Of a DNA stretch of 64,000 nt, positions 63,862 to 64,000 are shown piece after piece. The translations under genes were made by a program, and so were the position numbers. The DNA lies in NCBI RefSeq assembly GCF_010119975.1, contig NZ_CP048222.1, positions 1-64,000 of the forward strand, in the 5' to 3' direction. How positions within the stretch are numbered: the stretch's first letter is position 1; every line of letters starts with the position of its first letter. This stretch comes from Rhodocytophaga rosea. Lineage in GTDB: Bacteria; Bacteroidota; Bacteroidia; Cytophagales; 172606-1. The notes below the pieces were generated by a model. That model ran no database searches. It had not been told where the DNA came from and saw only the letters and a program-made list of their open reading frames with translations.

Positions 63862-64000
63862 ATGCAAGACATAACCGGGCAAAACCCACCCAAAGAAACC
63901 TTTTCCAGGTATCAGGTTTTTGTTATCGCCATTCTGGCTATTTTACAATTCACTGTAATTCTCGATTTTATGGTACTCTCCCCACTGGGTGCCATTCTAC
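63862..64000 (+). CDS. MFS transporter, N-terminal part
   Basis: The frame starts MQDITGQNPPKETFSRYQ, then the first membrane helix VFVIAILAILQFTVILDFMVL and SPLGAIL, and runs off the window. The LDFMVLSPLG end of helix 1 is usual in major facilitator drug or sugar exporters of Bacteroidota. It starts 21 bp after the HMA-like gene. Twelve- versus fourteen-helix type cannot be decided. Confidence 0.8.
   Translation, partial: MQDITGQNPPKETFSRYQVFVIAILAILQFTVILDFMVLSPLGAIL

Noticed and set aside
1-64000. CRISPR arrays, tRNA and rRNA genes
   Set aside because: No regularly spaced repeats and no cloverleaf or rRNA signature sequences were seen by eye on either strand; a tRNA scan was not possible here.

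Overview
The window looks like a chromosomal segment of a Bacteroidota bacterium, most likely of the order Cytophagales. The signs are a SusC/SusD pair behind an ECF sigma factor and a FecR anti-sigma factor, a one-protein hybrid two-component regulator with a periplasmic propeller, many lipoproteins, and promoters with the Bacteroidota -7 element TAnnTTTG. No tRNA, rRNA or CRISPR array was seen.

Layout. 1-7.3 kb (minus strand): a sugar block with a GH92 glycosidase (cut by the window edge), a Tat-exported Gfo/Idh/MocA oxidoreductase and a 1,413-aa hybrid sensor/AraC regulator. 7.4-13 kb: small genes (esterase, DoxX, SRPBCC) and two decayed insertion sequences (IS200/IS605 and IS5). 13-22.1 kb (minus): a small-molecule detoxification set (acetyltransferase, two cupins, zinc alcohol dehydrogenase, cyclophilin-like lipoprotein, SDR, exported hydrolase, AraC regulator) interrupted by IS630. 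Four copies of one promoter/operator module lie in its second half. 22.2-24.9 kb: remains of three genes (sorbosone dehydrogenase, PQQ dehydrogenase, FtsX permease). 25.3-35.9 kb (plus): sigma, FecR, SusC, SusD and a small lipoprotein, then a cupredoxin-PVC type dehydrogenase. 36.3-38.4 kb: an apparently intact IS982 and IS5, each with a target duplication. 38.4-44.2 kb: an electrophile and peroxide stress cluster (cupin, Crp/Fnr, YceI, tautomerase, SDR, NTF2, nitronate monooxygenase, TetR, DUF2798, Ohr). 44.2-45.5 kb: a damaged IS3. 45.9-58.4 kb: lipoproteins, ankyrin-repeat membrane proteins, a DUF4132 protein split by one amber codon, an LprI-like gene and a large Ig-like lipoprotein. 58.9-64 kb: TetR/flavin monooxygenase divergon, a GC-rich ankyrin gene, and a TetR/HMA-like/MFS efflux unit running off the window.

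The strongest unexplained signal is regulatory. Four modules between 16.7 and 22.1 kb each carry two GTTTGA half-sites exactly 21 bp apart, then CTTTACC, then exactly 20 bp, then TAnnTTTGC. They lie upstream of the lipoprotein, the hydrolase/SDR pair, the AraC region (now behind IS630) and a truncated AraC paralogue, and probably form the regulon of the AraC protein at 19.1 kb.

A caution applies to the whole window. At least eight genes are broken by what is best explained as one missing base, usually in a short homopolymer (IS200 tnpA, IS5 transposase, alcohol dehydrogenase, AraC fragment, sorbosone fragment, FtsX, SusC, LprI). Since all are deletions and none is a clear insertion, sequencing or assembly error is a serious alternative to real decay. 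The amber codon in DUF4132, the multiple stops in the PQQ gene and the two 30-bp inserts in IS3 are not of that kind and look genuine.
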